Assembly: GCA_022574065.1 (NCBI GenBank)
Contig: JACZST010000062.1
Coordinates: 1-9,322 of the forward strand
DNA length: 9,322 nucleotides
Direction: 5' to 3'
Source: Acidobacteriota bacterium
GTDB lineage: Bacteria > Actinomycetota > Acidimicrobiia > Spongiisociales > UBA5794
Positions 6,462 to 9,322 of this stretch are shown here, in pieces (the stretch's first letter is position 1; every line of letters starts with the position of its first letter). Under the pieces are notes generated by a model. That model was not told the DNA's origin. It ran no database searches and saw nothing but the letters and a program-made list of their open reading frames with translations. The position numbers were made by a program, and so were the translations under genes.

Positions 6462-6492
6462 TACGTAATACGTTGTACGTGATACGTAATAC
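6462..6492 (+). repeat. Heptamer tandem repeat TACGTNN
   Basis: Four in-register 7-base units, TACGTAA, TACGTTG, TACGTGA and TACGTAA, are followed by a partial TAC. TACGTAATAC appears twice, 21 bases apart, and the first unit lies in a perfect palindrome ATTACGTAAT (6460–6469). The AT-rich content contrasts with the flanking genes. The rest of the 160-base gap, 6409–6461, holds nothing I recognise. Confidence 0.75.
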
Positions 6493-6499
6493 AGGCGTG

Positions 6500-6517
6500 T
6501 CCGTCGGACGGGCTACG
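6500..6517 (+). repeat. 18-base direct repeat, copy 2 (polyprenyl synthase end)
   Basis: This is identical to 6353–6370. It spans the stop codon (6513–6515, read on the minus strand) of the convergent polyprenyl synthase gene, and it overlaps a small hairpin GGGC-TAC-GCCC (6510–6520). Confidence 0.8.
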
Positions 6518-7508
6518 CCCTACGAGCCGCCCTCACCCGTTCCAGCAAGTAGGCATCCAGGTTTTCCAGGATCGCACGCAGCTCTTCCGACGCGATCCGG
6601 TCGGCGGCCTTCTCTGCAACCCGGATGCGCTCAACCGCCTCATCAACCACCCGGTCGACGTGCCCTCCCGAAACCGTGAGCTCGATGACCCGATCGATCT
6701 CGCGCTGGTCGGTCGGGGCGTCGGCCCCGAGCAGCGCCCGGATCTCGTCTCCATCGGGGCCGCCGGCCGCATACAGAACCGGCAGCGTGTACACGCCCTC
6801 GCGGATGTCGGATCCCGCCGGTTTGCCGATGAAGTCCTCGTCGGCGACCAGATCGAGCACGTCGTCGGTCATCTGGAAGACCAGACCCATCTCCCAGGCC
6901 CAGTCGCTTATTGCCTCGATCGACTCTTCGTCTGCCCCCGATGTCATCGCCCCGAGCCGGGCTGAGGTACGGATGAGGCTTGCCGTTTTCCCACCGATCA
7001 CCTGGTAGTAGCCATCTGCTCCATGCTCGAGGCCACCGGCGTAGCGGAGCTCCGCCACCTGACCCTCGCACAGCGTGGCGTAGGTGCTGGCGATCAGTGC
7101 GACCGCAGCTTCGCCGAGCGGAGCCGCCACCTCGGAGGCGCGAGCAAGCAGGAAGTCACCGGCCAGGATCGCGATCGTGTTCGACCATTTCTCGTTTACC
7201 GACGGTCGCCCGCGACGACTATCCGCCTCATCGATGACGTCGTCGTGGTACAGCGATCCGAGGTGGACCAACTCGACAGAGACGCCGGCCTCTACCGGCC
7301 TGTCGCCCCGATCTGGGCCCAGTTCGGCTGCGACCTGGGCCACCAGCGGGCGGTAGCGCTTCCCCCCGGCGTGCAACAGATGTTGTGCCACTTCGGTGAG
7401 AAATTCATCGGTGGAGCGGGTTACCTCGTCAAGGCGAGCCTCGACCGCGACGATACGTTCCCAGACACCGGGAATCGGTATGAGTTCTTGGAGGATTGGT
7501 CGATCCAC
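6513..7508 (-). CDS. Long-chain polyprenyl diphosphate synthase (trans type)
   Basis: This enzyme extends farnesyl or geranylgeranyl diphosphate with isopentenyl diphosphate, most likely to make the menaquinone side chain. The 331 residues are standard for the all-alpha family: GGKRYRP (48–54), the first Asp-rich motif YHDDVIDEADSRRGRPSVN (87–105), GDFLLA (117–122), GGKTASLIR (172–180), and the second Asp-rich motif FQMTDDVLDLVADEDFIGKPAGSDI (211–235). The residues four and five before the first motif are small (Ser and Gly), as in IspB-type octaprenyl and similar synthases and unlike short-chain enzymes, which carry bulky residues there. Exact chain length cannot be read. The start is GTG (7506–7508) with GGAG 6 bases upstream on the minus strand. 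It converges on lysS and diverges from clpC; mycobacteria have lsr2 rather than this gene here. Confidence 0.93.
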   Translation of the reverse strand: MDRPILQELIPIPGVWERIVAVEARLDEVTRSTDEFLTEVAQHLLHAGGKRYRPLVAQVAAELGPDRGDRPVEAGVSVELVHLGSLYHDDVIDEADSRRGRPSVNEKWSNTIAILAGDFLLARASEVAAPLGEAAVALIASTYATLCEGQVAELRYAGGLEHGADGYYQVIGGKTASLIRTSARLGAMTSGADEESIEAISDWAWEMGLVFQMTDDVLDLVADEDFIGKPAGSDIREGVYTLPVLYAAGGPDGDEIRALLGADAPTDQREIDRVIELTVSGGHVDRVVDEAVERIRVAEKAADRIASEELRAILENLDAYLLERVRAARRA

Positions 7509-7583
7509 AGGCGGCTCCGGGGCCAGGTCGGGGAATCAGGATGGTAGCCGCGGCGTTTGCAAAGGTGAGAAGAACGCCGTCAG

Positions 7584-7618
7584 CCGGTCCGGGACTTAGG
7601 AAGGCCCGGTCCTATACT
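7584..7618 (+). promoter_or_regulatory. Probable clpC promoter
   Basis: TATACT (7613–7618) is a near-consensus -10 box, 49 bases before the clpC start. No good -35 box is present at 16–18 bases; GGGACT or GACTTA near 7591–7598 is the nearest match. CCGGTCC occurs at 7584–7590 and again at 7606–7612, 22 bases apart (about two helical turns), and CCGGG (7589–7593) faces CCCGG (7605–7609). These flank the -35 region and could form an activator or repressor site. I see no CtsR heptad pair or HrcA-type CIRCE element. Confidence 0.45.
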
Positions 7619-7624
7619 CACCGA

Positions 7625-7644
7625 GGCGCCTTGAAGAGGGCGCC
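7625..7644 (+). promoter_or_regulatory. GGCGCC hairpin in the clpC leader
   Basis: GGCGCC (7625–7630) and GGCGCC (7639–7644) are separated by 8 bases. Each is self-complementary, so together they form a 6-bp all-G/C hairpin or a two-site operator. If TATACT at 7613 is the -10 box, transcription would begin at about 7625, so the hairpin would sit at the very 5' end of the mRNA. The effect, stability or regulation, is inference. Confidence 0.4.
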
Positions 7645-7667
7645 ACAGTTACATACGAGGTACCGAG

Positions 7668-9322
7668 TTGTTCGAGCGGTTCACCGACAGGGCACGCCGG
7701 GTCGTGGTTCTGGCCCAAGAAGAAGCGCGGTTGCTCAACCACAACTACATCGGCACCGAGCACATCCTGCTCGGTCTCATCCACGAAGGCGAGGGTGTCG
7801 CCGCCAGGGCCCTGGAGAGCATGAGTATCAGCCTCGAGTCGGTGCGATTCCAGGTCGTAGAGATCATCGGACAAGGCTCCCAGGCTCCCAGTGGGCACAT
7901 TCCGTTCACCCCGCGGGCCAAGAAGGTTCTCGAGCTGTCGCTCAGGGAAGCTCTCCAGCTCGGTCACAACTACATCGGCACCGAGCACATCCTTCTCGGG
8001 CTCATCCGCGAGGGCGAAGGGGTCGCCGCCCAGGTGCTTCAGCAACTCGGGGCCGATCTGCCCAAGGTTCGGCAGACCGTCATCCAGCTGCTCTCCGGCG
8101 TTCAAGGCGAGGAGGGCCAACCCTCCGGTCACTCAGGCGGCGGCAGCTCACGCGAATCCGGAGGCTCATCGAGCGGGTCCACCGTGCTCGACCAGTTCGG
8201 CAGGAACCTGACCCAGCTGGCACGCGATCGTCAGCTCGACCCTGTGATCGGTAGAAGCAATGAGATCGAGCGGGTCATGCAGGTCTTGTCTCGTCGCACG
8301 AAGAACAACCCGGTGCTGATCGGGGAGCCCGGTGTCGGCAAGACCGCCATCGTTGAGGGCCTCTCCCAACAGATCGTGCTCGGGACGGTGCCGGAAACCC
8401 TCACCGACAAGCACCTGTACACCCTCGACCTCGGCGCCCTGGTCGCCGGGTCTCGATACCGGGGCGACTTCGAGGAACGCCTGAAGAAGGTCCTCAAGGA
8501 GATCCGCACCAGAGGTGACATCATCCTGTTCATCGACGAGATCCACACCCTCGTCGGTGCCGGCGCGGCCGAGGGCGCCATCGACGCGGCGAGCATCCTC
8601 AAACCGATGCTCGCCCGCGGCGAGCTGCAGACGATCGGCGCCACCACGCTCGAGGAGTACCGCAAGTACCTGGAGAAGGATTCGGCGCTGGAGCGCCGTT
8701 TCCAGCCGATCCAGGTCGACGAGCCGAGCGTGGCCGACACCATCTTGATTCTCGAAGGGCTCCGTGAGGCCTACGAGGACCACCACAAGGTGAACTTCAC
8801 CCAGCAGGCCCTGGTGAATGCGGCGAATCTGGCAGACCGCTACATCTCGGATCGGTTCCTCCCGGACAAGGCGATCGACCTGATCGATGAGGCGGGGAGC
8901 CGCATGCGCCTCAAGCGAGTCGACCTGTCGCCGGACGTCCGCGACATCGACGACCGCGTCGCCAAGATCAGAGCGGACAAGCGTGACGCAGTTTACGCCC
9001 AGCAGTTCGAGCGGGCCGCCCAACTGAGGGACCAGGAGCGGGTCCTCATCGCCGATCGGGCCGAGCTCGAGATCCAGTCGGCATCTTCCAGCGAGAGTTA
9101 TTCGGCGGTCATCGACGAAGATGAGATCGCCGAGGTCCTGGCGATGTGGACCGGTATTCCCGTGCATCGTCTCACCGAAGAAGAATCCCAGCGGCTGCTC
9201 AACATGGAGGACACGCTCCATGAGCGCATCGTCGGCCAGCAAGACGCTATCACCGCGGTGTCCAAGGCGATCCGCCGGACCCGGGCAGGGTTGAAGGACC
9301 CGAAGCGGCCGGCAGGGTCGTT
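7668..9322 (+). CDS. clpC: ATP-dependent Clp protease ATP-binding subunit ClpC (3' truncated by the window)
   Basis: ClpC is the hexameric AAA+ unfoldase that feeds proteins to ClpP. The start is TTG at 7668, giving MFERFTDRARRVVVLAQEEA, the standard ClpC N-terminus; CGAGG lies 7 bases upstream. The 551 codons present cover two Clp-N repeats (about 1–70 and 78–145), a Gly/Ser linker (about 148–171), the first AAA+ module with Walker A GEPGVGKT (219–226), Walker B ILFIDE (286–291) and an arginine-finger region ALERRF (340–345), the middle region with a UVR-like stretch (about 425–465, FERAAQLRDQE), and WTGIPV (494–499). The window ends at LKDPKRPAGS, just before the second Walker A. All key residues seen are intact. 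The two N-repeats share a 29-base identical stretch. A TATACT promoter precedes the gene. Confidence 0.97.
   Translation, partial: MFERFTDRARRVVVLAQEEARLLNHNYIGTEHILLGLIHEGEGVAARALESMSISLESVRFQVVEIIGQGSQAPSGHIPFTPRAKKVLELSLREALQLGHNYIGTEHILLGLIREGEGVAAQVLQQLGADLPKVRQTVIQLLSGVQGEEGQPSGHSGGGSSRESGGSSSGSTVLDQFGRNLTQLARDRQLDPVIGRSNEIERVMQVLSRRTKNNPVLIGEPGVGKTAIVEGLSQQIVLGTVPETLTDKHLYTLDLGALVAGSRYRGDFEERLKKVLKEIRTRGDIILFIDEIHTLVGAGAAEGAIDAASILKPMLARGELQTIGATTLEEYRKYLEKDSALERRFQPIQVDEPSVADTILILEGLREAYEDHHKVNFTQQALVNAANLADRYISDRFLPDKAIDLIDEAGSRMRLKRVDLSPDVRDIDDRVAKIRADKRDAVYAQQFERAAQLRDQERVLIADRAELEIQSASSSESYSAVIDEDEIAEVLAMWTGIPVHRLTEEESQRLLNMEDTLHERIVGQQDAITAVSKAIRRTRAGLKDPKRPAGS
7740..7768 (+). 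repeat. 29-base exact internal repeat in clpC, copy 1
   Basis: The stretch encoding HNYIGTEHIL recurs base for base at 7965–7993, 225 bases (75 codons) later. It reflects the doubled Clp-N motif, but identity extends to the wobble positions. Confidence 0.85.
7965..7993 (+). repeat. 29-base exact internal repeat in clpC, copy 2
   Basis: Second copy, in the second Clp-N repeat and in the same frame. Similarity continues for about 35 further bases with a few changes. Confidence 0.85.

Noticed and set aside
6462..6492. CRISPR array
   Set aside because: Units are only 7 bases long with no spacers.
6353..6512. tRNA or small RNA gene between lysS and the polyprenyl synthase
   Set aside because: No cloverleaf, T-loop motif or CCA end is visible; the hairpins are explained as terminator and repeats.
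8166..9242. Long open frame on the minus strand (358 codons)
   Set aside because: It lies wholly within clpC, which has unmistakable motifs; long antisense frames are expected in GC-rich DNA.

Overview
The window is a GC-rich bacterial chromosome segment. It looks actinobacterial: coding is dense, genes overlap by ATGA, GTGA or TGATG, GTG and TTG starts are used, and ClpC is of the UVR-containing type. The gene order folP–x–folK–(Rossmann/DUF2520)–panC–coaX–lysS–…–clpC closely parallels the Mycobacterium tuberculosis block from folP to clpC1 as I recall it. A non-mycobacterial, possibly Acidimicrobiia-like lineage is my inference from the changes in that block (no folB, panD or lsr2) and from the FolP subtype. 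It was not tested.

Layout. (1) 2–100 is the last 32 codons of an unidentified gene, followed by a 146-base gap holding a small hairpin. (2) 247–2125 is a folate unit: folP, a small dual-specificity-phosphatase-like gene that has lost its catalytic Cys and Arg, and folK, all with 4-base overlaps. (3) 2126–2398 has no gene. It holds REP-like repeat modules, a 138-base imperfect palindrome, and a nested hairpin ending on the next start codon. (4) 2399–6352 is a cofactor and translation unit: a Rossmann/DUF2520 reductase-like gene, panC, coaX (type III pantothenate kinase) and lysS, again overlapping. (5) 6353–6512 lies between convergent genes and holds a strong hairpin, an 18-base direct repeat touching both stop codons, and a heptamer tandem repeat. 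(6) 6513–7508 on the minus strand is a long-chain polyprenyl diphosphate synthase. (7) 7509–7667 is a divergent promoter region. (8) 7668 to the window end is clpC, cut off after 551 codons, with a TTG start.

How the genes work together. FolP and FolK are consecutive steps of dihydropteroate synthesis. PanC and CoaX make and phosphorylate pantothenate on the way to coenzyme A, and the DUF2520 gene is a candidate ketopantoate reductase or another helper of that pathway. LysRS is the last gene of the plus-strand cluster. The polyprenyl synthase probably supplies the menaquinone side chain. ClpC is the unfoldase of the Clp protease.

Most of the window is ordinary housekeeping. The points worth a second look are the degenerate phosphatase-like protein in the folB position, the palindromic repeat that splits the cluster, the RNA-like structure over the DUF2520 start, and the repeats between lysS and the polyprenyl synthase.
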